Positions 1 through 7,924 of a stretch of DNA of 64,000 bases are shown one piece after another. This stretch comes from Gemmobacter sp964439015. GTDB taxonomy: Bacteria > Pseudomonadota > Alphaproteobacteria > Rhodobacterales > Rhodobacteraceae. The stretch lies in NCBI GenBank assembly GCA_964439015.1, contig CAYTMV010000001.1:87836-151835 (forward strand). The letters are read 5' to 3'. The position numbers and the translations under genes were made by a program. Positions within the stretch are counted from its first letter, which is position 1; every line of letters starts with the position of its first letter. Below the pieces are notes generated by a model that saw nothing but the letters and a program-made list of their open reading frames with translations, did no database searches and had not been told where the DNA came from.

Positions 1-14
1 CGGGGGCTGGTCAT
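1..14 (-). CDS. start of an unidentified downstream gene, cut by window edge
   Basis: On the minus strand an ATG at 14-12 overlaps the TGA stop (13-11) of the PAS protein gene in the ATGA arrangement typical of translationally coupled genes. Only about four codons lie inside the window, so the product cannot be named. After a PAS-only sensor a signalling partner such as a histidine kinase or response regulator would be plausible, but that is a guess from position. Confidence 0.3.
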
Positions 15-1213
15 TTTGCCAGGATCTCGTCTTGCTGGGGATCATCGGGCATCCGCGCCTGCGGCTTGCGGAGGGTGACGGCCAGATAGGGCAGGCCGCG
101 CGTCTCGAACCGGCGGGCGTTCACTTCAGCCTGGATCGGCCCGTCATGGTGCTGGGCGTCGACCAGGATCGGCGCCCGCAGCGCCCCGGTCACGCTTTGC
201 TCGGTCAGGGTCATCAGGCGATGCGGATGCGCGGCGGCGCTGACCAGCTTTTCCAGCGGCTGGCCGACGATCATGTCGGTGTTCATGCCAAAGAAAACCC
301 GGGCGGCGGTGTTGGCCAGCAGGATCAGGCCGCTGCCATCGACCAGCAGCAGGGCCTCGGGCACTGCCACGAGGGCCAGTTCCAGATCGCCCATCCGCTT
401 GCGCAGCTCGTCATTGCGGCGCAGGTGCTTGGAGACATCGCGCACCGTGCCCCACATCCTGTGCAGCTGGTTGTTGCGGATCAGCCCGCGCACGTCGTTT
501 TCGACATCGACCGTGGTGCCGTCGTAACGGGTGTCGTGGGACAGCGCGCGCACCACGTCAAAGTTGTTGCGCAGCAGGAAAAGCGCGAAGGCCTCGTTTC
601 CCGGGTTGCGGTCGAAGATCTCTCGCACCGGCCGGTCATTCAGATCCTGATCATCCGGCAGCCGGTAAAACCGCCCCATCGCGGCGTTGCAAAACCGCCA
701 ATGCCGGCGGTTCTCGAACATCTGGCGTACGATCTCCTGCTCCGGGGCGGACAGGTCAACCGGCTCGGCATATTCGATGCACCAGCTGGGATCGTCCGAG
801 GCGTTGAGGATGTCGATCAACACCGCCTTGCCCTCGGCAAGGGCGTCGCGGTCGGCAAAAGAGGCGTGATGCCATTTGAAGGTCCGCAGGGTCCGTGTCG
901 GACCCGAGCCCTCAACCTCGACGACCGCACAGACGTTCTGTGGCCTTCCATCGGCGCGGCGCAGTTCAAGCACAAGGGCCTTGGGCGCGTTTTGGGGGTG
1001 GTCAAGGATGTTGGAAAGATGTGCGCGGGCGCTGCGGCTGTAGATCCGCGACCAGTCGGCGCCCGTGATCTCTTCTGTCGCATAACCCAGCCATGCGGCC
1101 TGACGGTCGTCGCAAGCCAGGATGATCCCCTGATCCGAAATGCGGTCGATCATCGCCACGTTCTCATCCTCTGGCGAGGGGATCGGGGAAGATGCGGCGG
1201 AAACGGGTGTCAT
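11..1213 (-). CDS. PAS-domain signalling protein without output domain
   Basis: A 400-residue soluble protein that looks like three PAS-type sensor modules (about residues 20-110, 150-260 and 275-390). The third is clearest, with the run LLVDGSGLILLANTAARVFF typical of the PAS N-terminal strand. I see no transmembrane segment, histidine kinase H-box, GGDEF, EAL or HTH, so it should sense a ligand or redox state and pass the signal to a partner. Its stop overlaps the start of another minus-strand gene at the window edge, suggesting a coupled partner. No good Shine-Dalgarno precedes the ATG at 1213; an internal ATG at 1153 is an alternative. Identification as PAS is firm; the role is unknown. 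Confidence 0.75.
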   Translation of the reverse strand: MTPVSAASSPIPSPEDENVAMIDRISDQGIILACDDRQAAWLGYATEEITGADWSRIYSRSARAHLSNILDHPQNAPKALVLELRRADGRPQNVCAVVEVEGSGPTRTLRTFKWHHASFADRDALAEGKAVLIDILNASDDPSWCIEYAEPVDLSAPEQEIVRQMFENRRHWRFCNAAMGRFYRLPDDQDLNDRPVREIFDRNPGNEAFALFLLRNNFDVVRALSHDTRYDGTTVDVENDVRGLIRNNQLHRMWGTVRDVSKHLRRNDELRKRMGDLELALVAVPEALLLVDGSGLILLANTAARVFFGMNTDMIVGQPLEKLVSAAAHPHRLMTLTEQSVTGALRAPILVDAQHHDGPIQAEVNARRFETRGLPYLAVTLRKPQARMPDDPQQDEILAK

Positions 1214-1303
1214 GGCGGGGCCTGCGATGCGTCGGGGATACTGCGTTCCGTCAATGCTGGCGCTGACGGATACAGGCGGTCAAGGGGCTTGTTGTGGGTG
1301 ATG

Positions 1304-1337
1304 TAAGTATGCGCTGCAAAACTGCAGCGCATACTTA
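1304..1337. promoter_or_regulatory. perfect 15-bp inverted repeat (operator or stem-loop)
   Basis: TAAGTATGCGCTGCA at 1304-1318 and its exact reverse complement at 1323-1337 are separated by four bases. It lies 90 bp upstream of the PAS gene start and 24 bp beyond the stop of the MFS gene, both on the minus strand. No T-tract follows on either strand, so a simple Rho-independent terminator is not supported. An operator for the PAS gene or an RNA hairpin is possible. Confidence 0.55.
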
Positions 1338-1361
1338 ATTTTGCAGCGGATGAGTCCGATT

Positions 1362-2576
1362 TCAGGCCGCGCTTGGCACGCGCCGACGCAGGCCCCGCAG
1401 GCTGCGATAGGCGATGAACGCGCCGCCAAGCGTGGCGAGGATCAGCAGGTTATTCACATGCCCGACAATGACATAGCTGCCATCCGCGATCAGCGCGCCC
1501 CCAAGGCTGGGCCCGACGAACAGGCCGACCATCAGCGCGCTGCCTGCCGCGGCCGCCACCCGGCCCTCCACATCCATCTCGGCGGCAAGGGCCGTCAGAT
1601 AGGACAGGCAGAAGAAATAGCTGCCAACCCAGAACAGCGCCGAAATCGAATAGAGCGTGGCATCATTGGACGCCTGGCTGACCAGATAGGTCACCAGACC
1701 CGAGGCGATGATTCCGACGACCAGTGGCAGACGCAGGCCAAACCGCGCCCCGATCACCGTTGCCAGCAGCGGACCGACAAGCCCGAACAGCGCCGAGTTC
1801 GCCAGAAGCGCGCCAACCTCGGCTTCGCTCAGTCCCGCTTCCATGCCGGTCGTGGCGATGAACGCCCACGAAATGGTGTCGCGCAACGAGAAGCAGAAGA
1901 AGGCGATCAGGATGGCGATGCCGCCCATGTCGAGGATCGAGAAGTGGCCACGATCGGTCTGGTGCGCCTTCACGAACTCCTGGGTCGGTGCGGCTTTCGG
2001 CAGAAACACCAGCAAAGGCGACAGGACGGCAACGGTGCCGGCCAATGCCAGATAGACCCCGGTTTGCCCGTAGGCCTCGCTGATCGGGCCGAAGATCCGG
2101 GAAATGACCGCCATCACGAAGACGAACAGCACGGTCATGTGGCCGGCAAACTTTTCGGGCTGCTCTGCATTGGCGACGGTTGCATTGCCGGTGGCCAGCG
2201 CCAGACCCGCGCCCAGACCAGCGCAGGTCCGCAGCACCATCAGCGACTCATAGCTGCCCCAGATGGCGCTGGCGAGGTTGGCCAGGACGACGATGGCCGC
2301 GCCTGCCATCGCAACCGTGCGGCGGTTGATGACCGCGACCCGCGGCGCAAGCAGCACCGAAGTCACGAAGACGCCGGCAAATTCCAATGTGCTGAGCAAA
2401 CCGGCCTGGGCCTCGTCAAGGCCGAGGCTGGCCATGTTGGCACCCACCATGAAGGGCAGCGCGATCAGCGCCAGCAATCCGGTGCCATAGGCAGCGGCAA
2501 AGGCGGCCAGCAAGGTGCCCCAGTTGTTGGGCATCAAATCCCTGAGCCCTCCGGGGGCGAGGGGTCTTTCGGTCAT
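1362..2576 (-). CDS. MFS transporter
   Basis: A 404-residue membrane protein with about twelve hydrophobic segments, typical of the major facilitator superfamily, acting in the inner membrane. A charged loop after the sixth helix (around FLPKAAPTQEFVKAHQTDRG) fits the central MFS linker. The substrate cannot be told from sequence. The start at 2576 (MTERPLAP) is chosen because GGGAG lies a few bases upstream; a longer frame to 2651 lacks this support. It stands alone, with gene debris upstream and a perfect inverted repeat downstream. Confidence 0.8.
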   Translation of the reverse strand: MTERPLAPGGLRDLMPNNWGTLLAAFAAAYGTGLLALIALPFMVGANMASLGLDEAQAGLLSTLEFAGVFVTSVLLAPRVAVINRRTVAMAGAAIVVLANLASAIWGSYESLMVLRTCAGLGAGLALATGNATVANAEQPEKFAGHMTVLFVFVMAVISRIFGPISEAYGQTGVYLALAGTVAVLSPLLVFLPKAAPTQEFVKAHQTDRGHFSILDMGGIAILIAFFCFSLRDTISWAFIATTGMEAGLSEAEVGALLANSALFGLVGPLLATVIGARFGLRLPLVVGIIASGLVTYLVSQASNDATLYSISALFWVGSYFFCLSYLTALAAEMDVEGRVAAAAGSALMVGLFVGPSLGGALIADGSYVIVGHVNNLLILATLGGAFIAYRSLRGLRRRVPSAA

Positions 2577-2761
2577 GGCAGTCTCCCTGTTTGTCTTGTT
2601 TTTCTGTTGATCGGGGATGCAAGACCTGTGCCAGATTTGTCCACCTGACAAGAAACCTGTCGTTTCAACACGCTAGGCTTGCGGGGCGGTTGGTGTTGTA
2701 TCCAGTGGTGCAGCAGGGCTGCATCACGTGATGAGGTTGCGCTTCCGTTGGCGGCCCGGCC

Positions 2762-2980
2762 TTGGCGCCGGGAGGGATGTGGATGGTCTGGATCTCGCGG
2801 TGGGCTGTGCTGCGCCTGCATCCGGGCCCTGTGGCGACGGGCCTGAGCGCCGACTTTGCAGCCAATCATCCGACCATTTCGGCGCGGGCTTCGGCCCCGG
2901 CGCTGTTGGAGGTGATGAACCGCCTGACCCCGGCCGACAGCGGCACCTTCCGGGACTGGAAGGGCCGGCCGGTGCCGTGG
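2762..2980 (+). pseudogene. C-terminal fragment of a short-chain dehydrogenase
   Basis: The frame encodes about 73 residues whose second half matches the C-terminus of CsgA/C-factor-type SDR proteins: a LHPGPVATGLS stretch, then a segment around LTPADSGTF, ending at a DWKG/VPW-like tail. The Rossmann fold and catalytic Ser-Tyr-Lys are missing, and the usual stop after the terminal Trp is absent, so the piece is truncated at both ends. The frame then runs on into transposase-like sequence. This is debris from an insertion or deletion, not a working gene. Confidence 0.5.
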
Positions 2981-3106
2981 GGAGGTCAGTCTGCGAGGAC
3001 GTGGCGTAGTTTCATCGCCTCTGCCGGTGTGAGTCCGGTTGGCCATCGAAGTGAATGGTGGAGATGGAGTTTGAAGGCTTCAACCAAGGACCGTGCGAAG
3101 TCGCCG

Positions 3107-3274
3107 ATGACCAATACCACCATGGACCTGTCCGGGTTTCTGCCAAGGGAGTATCACGAAGACTGCTTGCACGGCATCGCCGAAGCCGTGCTGCGACTTT
3201 TCACGAAGACCGAGGTGGAAGGCATCGTCGGCGCCGGACGACTCGAACGCAGCGGCTACCGAACCCAGCTGGGA
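3107..3274 (+). pseudogene. N-terminal remnant of an IS256/Mutator-like transposase
   Basis: From an ATG at 3107 the frame gives about 55 residues resembling the N-terminus of IS256-family transposases, including a GAGRLERSGYRT stretch like the conserved 'GA.RYERS..RT.YRNG' region. Just where YRNG should follow, the sequence runs into the 3' end of hemF (its stop codon is 3275-3277). The DDE catalytic core is absent. The frame stays open to 4162 only as an antisense shadow of hemF. Family assignment rests on a short motif and is moderate. Confidence 0.45.
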
Positions 3275-4129
3275 TCAAATCCACTTGGCCAGCGGCGGCA
3301 GGCTCATCAACACGGCATCCGGGTTATGTCCGGTCTCCAGCCCGAACTTCGTGCCACGGTCGTAGACAAGATTGTATTCGGCATAAAGCCCGCGGTGGAT
3401 CAGTTGCGTCTCGCGATCTGCATCGGTGAAAGGTTGGGCATGATGCCTTTCGGCCAGCGGCAGGAAGGCCGGCAGGAAGGCGCGGCCCACATCCTGCGTG
3501 AAGGCGAAATCTGCCGCCCAATCGCCGGTGTTCAGATCGTCGTAGAAGATCCCGCCCACGCCCCGTGCCCGCCCCCGGTGGGGGATGAAGAAATACTCAT
3601 CTGCCCAGGCCTTGAAGCGCGGATAGCGGTCTGCGCCATGGGCCTCGCAGGCAAGGCGCAGCGTGGCGTGGAAATGGGCGGTATCCTCGGGGTATTCGAT
3701 GCAGGGATTGAGGTCGGCGCCACCGCCGAACCACCAGGCGCCCGGGGTCCAGAACATCCGCGTGTTCATGTGAACCGCCGGCGCGTGGGGGTTTTGCATA
3801 TGGGCGACAAGGCTGATGCCGCTGGCCCAGAAACGCGGGTCCTCGGCCATGCCGGGCACGCCGCGCGCCGCCATCGCGGCCTGCGCCCGCGCGCCAAGGC
3901 TGCCCCAGACGGTCGAGATGTTGACGCCCACCTTTTCGAACACCCGGCCGCCGCGCATCACGCTCATCAATCCGCCGCCGCCATCCGGGCGGGAGGTGGG
4001 CGTGACCTCGAAGCGGCCTGCCGGACAAGCGCCGCCCGCCTGATCCTCCAGCCCTTCGAAGGCTGCAACGATCTGGTCGCGCAGGCTGGAAAACCACGCG
4101 GCTGCCTCGGTCTTTTCGCTGTCCATCAT
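3275..4129 (-). CDS. hemF: oxygen-dependent coproporphyrinogen III oxidase
   Basis: HemF converts coproporphyrinogen III to protoporphyrinogen IX by two O2-dependent decarboxylations, a cytosolic step of haem and chlorophyll synthesis. The 284-residue protein is full length and carries the family blocks: GGGG near residue 50 with RGGRVFEKVGVN, HMNTRMF, WWFGGGADLNP, the DEYFFIPHRGRARGVGG block and the C-terminal YAEYNLVYDRGTKFGLETG. The start at 4129 is preceded by GGAGG; the next codon is also ATG. The 3' end touches a transposase remnant, which leaves the reading frame intact. No FNR-type box is obvious upstream. Confidence 0.95.
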   Translation of the reverse strand: MMDSEKTEAAAWFSSLRDQIVAAFEGLEDQAGGACPAGRFEVTPTSRPDGGGGLMSVMRGGRVFEKVGVNISTVWGSLGARAQAAMAARGVPGMAEDPRFWASGISLVAHMQNPHAPAVHMNTRMFWTPGAWWFGGGADLNPCIEYPEDTAHFHATLRLACEAHGADRYPRFKAWADEYFFIPHRGRARGVGGIFYDDLNTGDWAADFAFTQDVGRAFLPAFLPLAERHHAQPFTDADRETQLIHRGLYAEYNLVYDRGTKFGLETGHNPDAVLMSLPPLAKWI

Positions 4130-4247
4130 CCTCGCCCCTCCGGTTCGCACGGCGGCTTCTAACCGCATTGCCGCGCGCTTTCCAGAAACGGTTTGTCTGA
4201 GGCCCCTGCGCGCGCTAGCATTTGCGGGCAAGCAAAGGATGTCCCCC

Positions 4248-4646
4248 ATGAAACCGATCCACCCGCTGATCGCCATTCTGCCGCTGCTGGCCGCTTGCGG
4301 CACCCCGCAAGAGCAGTGCATCGCCCGCGAAACCCGCGACCTGCGCGTGGTCGAGCAACTGATTGCGGAAAGCGAGCGCAATCTGGCGCGCGGTTATGCA
4401 ATGGTCGAGACGACGGTCTGGCGGACAGACTGGGAGCCCTGCGGTCCCGTGATCGTCGACAAGAATGGCAAGGTGCTTCCGCGGCGCATGTGCCTTGAAG
4501 ATGTGCCCGAAACGGTGCGCCGTCCCAAGGCGATCGACCTGAACGCCGAGGCGGCGGCGCTGAAACAGCTGAAGGCCAAGCGGCTGTCGCTGCAAAAGGC
4601 GGCAGAGCCGGCGATTGCCGCCTGCCGCCGCGCCTATCCCCAGTGA
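4248..4646 (+). CDS. small lipoprotein of unknown function
   Basis: A 132-residue protein with a lipoprotein signal peptide: hydrophobic core then lipobox LAAC, so the mature protein should start at Cys and be membrane-anchored. The rest is hydrophilic and alpha-helical, with several Cys that could pair in the periplasm and a Lys/Ala/Gln-rich helix before the C-terminal CRRAYPQ. The start at 4248 is preferred over 4239 because AAGGA then sits eight bases upstream. Its stop is immediately followed by the stop of the opposing SDR gene. I do not recognise the family. Confidence 0.65.
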   Translation: MKPIHPLIAILPLLAACGTPQEQCIARETRDLRVVEQLIAESERNLARGYAMVETTVWRTDWEPCGPVIVDKNGKVLPRRMCLEDVPETVRRPKAIDLNAEAAALKQLKAKRLSLQKAAEPAIAACRRAYPQ

Positions 4647-5450
4647 TCAGAACGCCGGGACGCGCACCGGATCCAGCAGCCCGCGGCCGCCATCCACCGT
4701 CAACACCTGCCCGGTGACGAACCCGGCGCCGTCCGAGGCCAGAAACTGCACCGCATCCACCAGTTCCGCCGGGGGCGCAATGCGGTGCAGGGGCGTGCCG
4801 TCGACGATCACCTGTCGCCACTCGGGGTGATCTTTCAGCTTGTATTGCAGGCAGGCCGACATGACCGAGCCGAAGGCGATCGCATTGACGCGGATGCCCT
4901 TGGGGGCCAGCGCGACCGCCATGGCGCGGGTCATCTGTTCGACCGCAGCAGCCGCGATCGAAAACCCAAGCAATTCCGGCTGCACCTGCCGAGCGGCGGT
5001 TGACGATAGGTTGATGATCGAACCTGAAGGGGCCTCGCCGGCGGCCTCGGCCTGCGCGATCATCCGCTTGGCTGTCATCTGGGTCAGGCGCAGGGCAGTC
5101 ATCAGGTTTTGCTGAAGCATCTCCTCCACTGCGTCCTCATCGGGGGAAAGCGGGTTGGAGGTCAGCATCTGCCGGCTGGCGTTGACCAACACATCCACGC
5201 GGCCAAAGGCATCTATCGTGGCGGACAAAAGGTTGGTGATCGTCAGTTTCTTGCGCAGATCACCCGCAAACATCCGCACCGGACCCTCGGCCCGGGCGGC
5301 GGCGCCCAGCTCGGCGTCAAGCCGGGCCTCGTCGATATCGGCAAAGACGACATTGGCGCCCCGGTCCTGAAAATGCCGGGCGATGGCCAGACCGACGCCA
5401 TTGGCGGCCCCGGTGACAATGCAAGTCTTGCCGGTGATGATCAGCGACAT
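4647..5450 (-). CDS. SDR-fold protein lacking the YxxxK catalytic pair
   Basis: A 267-residue short-chain dehydrogenase/reductase by fold: TGAANGVG cofactor motif at 13-20, the D.D turn at about 38-40, and a C-terminal GQVLTVDGG. The active site is unusual. The conserved Ser is present (about 149), but the Tyr and Lys of YxxxK are Phe163 and Ala167 (FSIAA), and NNAG has become NAS. As read it should bind NAD(P) but not catalyse normal SDR chemistry, so a structural or regulatory role, or a divergent reaction, is likely. It is the last gene of a four-gene minus-strand run, nine bases after the RsmC-like gene. Confidence 0.8.
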   Translation of the reverse strand: MSLIITGKTCIVTGAANGVGLAIARHFQDRGANVVFADIDEARLDAELGAAARAEGPVRMFAGDLRKKLTITNLLSATIDAFGRVDVLVNASRQMLTSNPLSPDEDAVEEMLQQNLMTALRLTQMTAKRMIAQAEAAGEAPSGSIINLSSTAARQVQPELLGFSIAAAAVEQMTRAMAVALAPKGIRVNAIAFGSVMSACLQYKLKDHPEWRQVIVDGTPLHRIAPPAELVDAVQFLASDGAGFVTGQVLTVDGGRGLLDPVRVPAF

Positions 5451-5459
5451 GGGATATCC

Positions 5460-6464
5460 TCAGAGGCGGCGCTTCACGGGGCGGCGCGCATGGGTCAGGC
5501 GGAAAGTGCCGTTGCCGCCAAGGTCTTCCACCTCCCGGAAGTGCTGGCGCAGCACCGCATCATAGGGCAGGTGGCGGTTGGCGACCATCCACAGATCGCC
5601 CTCGGGCGACAGGATGCGCGCCGCCGCAACGATGAATTCCGCCCCCAGCGCCGGATCGGCCTTGCGTGTGGTGTGGAACGGCGGGTTCATCACCACATGA
5701 TCGGCGTGACCGTCGGCGCGGAACTGGGTGGCATCAGCCCAGACAAACCGCACCCGCGGATCGGCGCAGTTTTCGCGCGCGCAGGCCAGTGCATCAGCCT
5801 CGGCCTCGACCAGATCGAGACGCTTTACGCCCTTGCGTGCCAGCACGGCGCGGCCCAGATACCCCCAGCCTGCCCCCAGATCGACGGTGTAGCCGGGCAG
5901 ATAATCCGGCAGCACCCCCGCCAGCAGGACCGAGGCAGGGTCGGGGCCATCGGCCGAGAAGACGCCCGGTCGGGTAACGAAATCCCCCTCGATCCGGATG
6001 GGCTGGGCGGCCCAATCTGAAAGTCGGTCGGTGGCGGCAAAATGCGCCAGCTTGCCATGCGCCTTTGCCACCGGTTTCGACAGCGCCACGCGGGTCCGCA
6101 GGTCTTTCAGCAGCGAATCGACGCCGTCGGTCTTGAACCCGTCCACCACGACAAGCCCGCTGGGGACCACGGCCGCGCAGGCGGCCGCGATCAGGGCGCG
6201 GGCCTCGGCCTTGGCGCGGGGCAGGAACACGATCGCCCCCGCATGCCCCTGGCCCGCCTCGGTGGCGACGGTGAAACCGCGGGCGGCAAGCTGGTCATGG
6301 ACGACCTTGTTGCCCTGCACCACGGTCAGCCGCGCGCGCGGCAGGCTGGCCAGCCCGTCCTCGGGGCGGGCGCGAAACAGCACGAGGCTGCCAGTTTCAG
6401 GCAGCGCCAGCGCACCGGTGTCCAGCGCATGGGCCAGACGGGTATCTCGGTCGATCTCGGCCAT
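5460..6464 (-). CDS. RsmC/RlmG-type class I SAM methyltransferase
   Basis: A 334-residue two-domain protein like RsmC (16S rRNA m2G1207): an N-terminal degenerate methyltransferase-like half (to about residue 165) and a C-terminal catalytic half with the SAM-binding VDLGAGWGYLG and catalytic NPPFH. This points to N2-guanine methylation of rRNA in the cytosol. The exact nucleotide cannot be set from sequence. It starts eight bases after the HlyD gene stop and ends nine bases before the SDR start, so it is probably co-transcribed with a secretion system it has no obvious link to. Confidence 0.8.
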   Translation of the reverse strand: MAEIDRDTRLAHALDTGALALPETGSLVLFRARPEDGLASLPRARLTVVQGNKVVHDQLAARGFTVATEAGQGHAGAIVFLPRAKAEARALIAAACAAVVPSGLVVVDGFKTDGVDSLLKDLRTRVALSKPVAKAHGKLAHFAATDRLSDWAAQPIRIEGDFVTRPGVFSADGPDPASVLLAGVLPDYLPGYTVDLGAGWGYLGRAVLARKGVKRLDLVEAEADALACARENCADPRVRFVWADATQFRADGHADHVVMNPPFHTTRKADPALGAEFIVAAARILSPEGDLWMVANRHLPYDAVLRQHFREVEDLGGNGTFRLTHARRPVKRRL

Positions 6465-6472
6465 GGTCCGGC

Positions 6473-7924
6473 TTATGACTCTCTGAACGCTCGGTTGAAG
6501 TAGTCGGTGAACGGCTTGATGAGGTAGGCAAGCGGGGTTCTGTCGTCGGTCTTGATGAAGGCTTCGACAGGCATGCCCGGCAGCAGCGTCAGACCTTCGA
6601 GCTTTTCGATCTCGCCTTGGTCCAGCGTGATTTCGGCGCGGTAGAAGGTCGCGCCGCTGCGCTGATCCGACAGGGCGTCGGCCGAAACTTTCGTGACATG
6701 GCCGGTCAGTTCCGGCGTGGTGCGCGAGGAAAAGGCCGAGAAGATCAGCTTGGCTTCCTGCCCCGCATAGACCTGATCGACATGGATCGGCGAAACCTGC
6801 GCCGCGATCACCAGCGGGCGGTCCTGAGGGATCAGATACAGCACCGGATCGGCGGGGCGCAGCACCGAGCGCGGCGTTGTGGTCTGCAAGCCCAGCACCA
6901 CCCCCGAAACCGGGGCGCGGATATCCAGCCGGGCCACCTGTTCCGTCAGGGCGCGGCGACGCTCGGCCAGCTCAAGCTCCTGGCTGCCGATGTCGCGCAG
7001 CTGGGTCGAGGCCTCTTCGCGGCGGGTGGAGGCCATGCGCAGCATCTCGATCTCGATTTCCGAAATGCTCTCGCGGGCCTGTGCCGCACTGGCCTCCAGC
7101 TCGCCCACTTGCCCGGCCAGCCGGGCCTCTTCGCGTTGCAGCGCCAGAACCCGGCTGGATTGCGCCAGCCCCTTGTCCAGCAGCGCCTGCTGATCGCCCA
7201 GTTCCTGACTGATCAGATTTTGCTGGGTGGTCAGGGCTGCGGATTGGGCGGTGATGCCCTTGATCTGCGACTCGATCTGGGCGCGGCGTTCGGTCAGTTG
7301 GGCCATCTGCCGCGAGAGGGTCTCGGCACGAGCCTCGAACAGCAGCACCTGACCCTCCATCAGCTCGGCCACCTCTGGACGGGTCTTGGCCATGTCCTGA
7401 AGTTCGGCCGGGAAGGTGAACTCTGTCGCGTCGTCACGTTCGGCGGTCAGCCGGGCGCGGCGCGCCATGATCTCGAACAGCTGCCCCTCGACGATCGCAA
7501 GTTCCGATTTCACCAGCGATCCGTCCAGCGTCAGCAACAGGTCGCCCGCCGCGACCTTATCGCCCTCCTTGACGGCGATGGACGCCACCACCCCGCCATC
7601 GGGATGCTGCACGACCTGGCGCGAGCTTTCGACCTCGATCTGGCCCGGCGCGATCACCGCGCCGGCAATGTTGGTCGCGACCGACCAGATGCCAAAGCCG
7701 CCCAGCAGCACGGCCAATGAGACAAAGCCCACGATCAGGTGGCGACGCGGCGACCAGGCCTCGGCGGCGCCATCGACCGTGGGGCCGGAGGTTTTGAACG
7801 GCACCTTGGGCGCCTCGGCCGGGGTGGGGGCTGGGGCGGTGGCCTTGGCCACGGTGTCGGGCCGCGACTCCGGTTGCAGGATTGTCACGGCGGCGGCGTC
7901 GGGGCGTTTCGGGGACTCGCTCAT
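6473..7924 (-). CDS. HlyD-family type I secretion adaptor (membrane fusion protein)
   Basis: The 483-residue protein links an inner-membrane ABC exporter to an outer-membrane TolC channel. It has a cytoplasmic Pro/Ala-rich tail (to about residue 60), one transmembrane helix (about 65-90), a lipoyl half-motif around VVQHPDGGVVASIAVKEGDKV, a long coiled-coil hairpin (about 150-310), then the returning lipoyl and beta-barrel parts (LDIRAPVSGVVLGL onward). Its ATG overlaps the stop of the ABC gene (ATGA, 7921-7924), so the two are translationally coupled. No TolC or secreted repeat protein is encoded nearby. Confidence 0.9.
   Translation of the reverse strand: MSESPKRPDAAAVTILQPESRPDTVAKATAPAPTPAEAPKVPFKTSGPTVDGAAEAWSPRRHLIVGFVSLAVLLGGFGIWSVATNIAGAVIAPGQIEVESSRQVVQHPDGGVVASIAVKEGDKVAAGDLLLTLDGSLVKSELAIVEGQLFEIMARRARLTAERDDATEFTFPAELQDMAKTRPEVAELMEGQVLLFEARAETLSRQMAQLTERRAQIESQIKGITAQSAALTTQQNLISQELGDQQALLDKGLAQSSRVLALQREEARLAGQVGELEASAAQARESISEIEIEMLRMASTRREEASTQLRDIGSQELELAERRRALTEQVARLDIRAPVSGVVLGLQTTTPRSVLRPADPVLYLIPQDRPLVIAAQVSPIHVDQVYAGQEAKLIFSAFSSRTTPELTGHVTKVSADALSDQRSGATFYRAEITLDQGEIEKLEGLTLLPGMPVEAFIKTDDRTPLAYLIKPFTDYFNRAFRES

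Noticed and set aside
32..1306. 424-codon plus-strand open frame opposite the PAS gene
   Set aside because: Pro/Gln/Arg/His-rich translation without domains, antisense to a gene with clear PAS features; typical GC-rich shadow.
2762..4162. 466-codon plus-strand frame as one gene
   Set aside because: Only the first third resembles proteins (two unrelated fragments); the rest is antisense to hemF.
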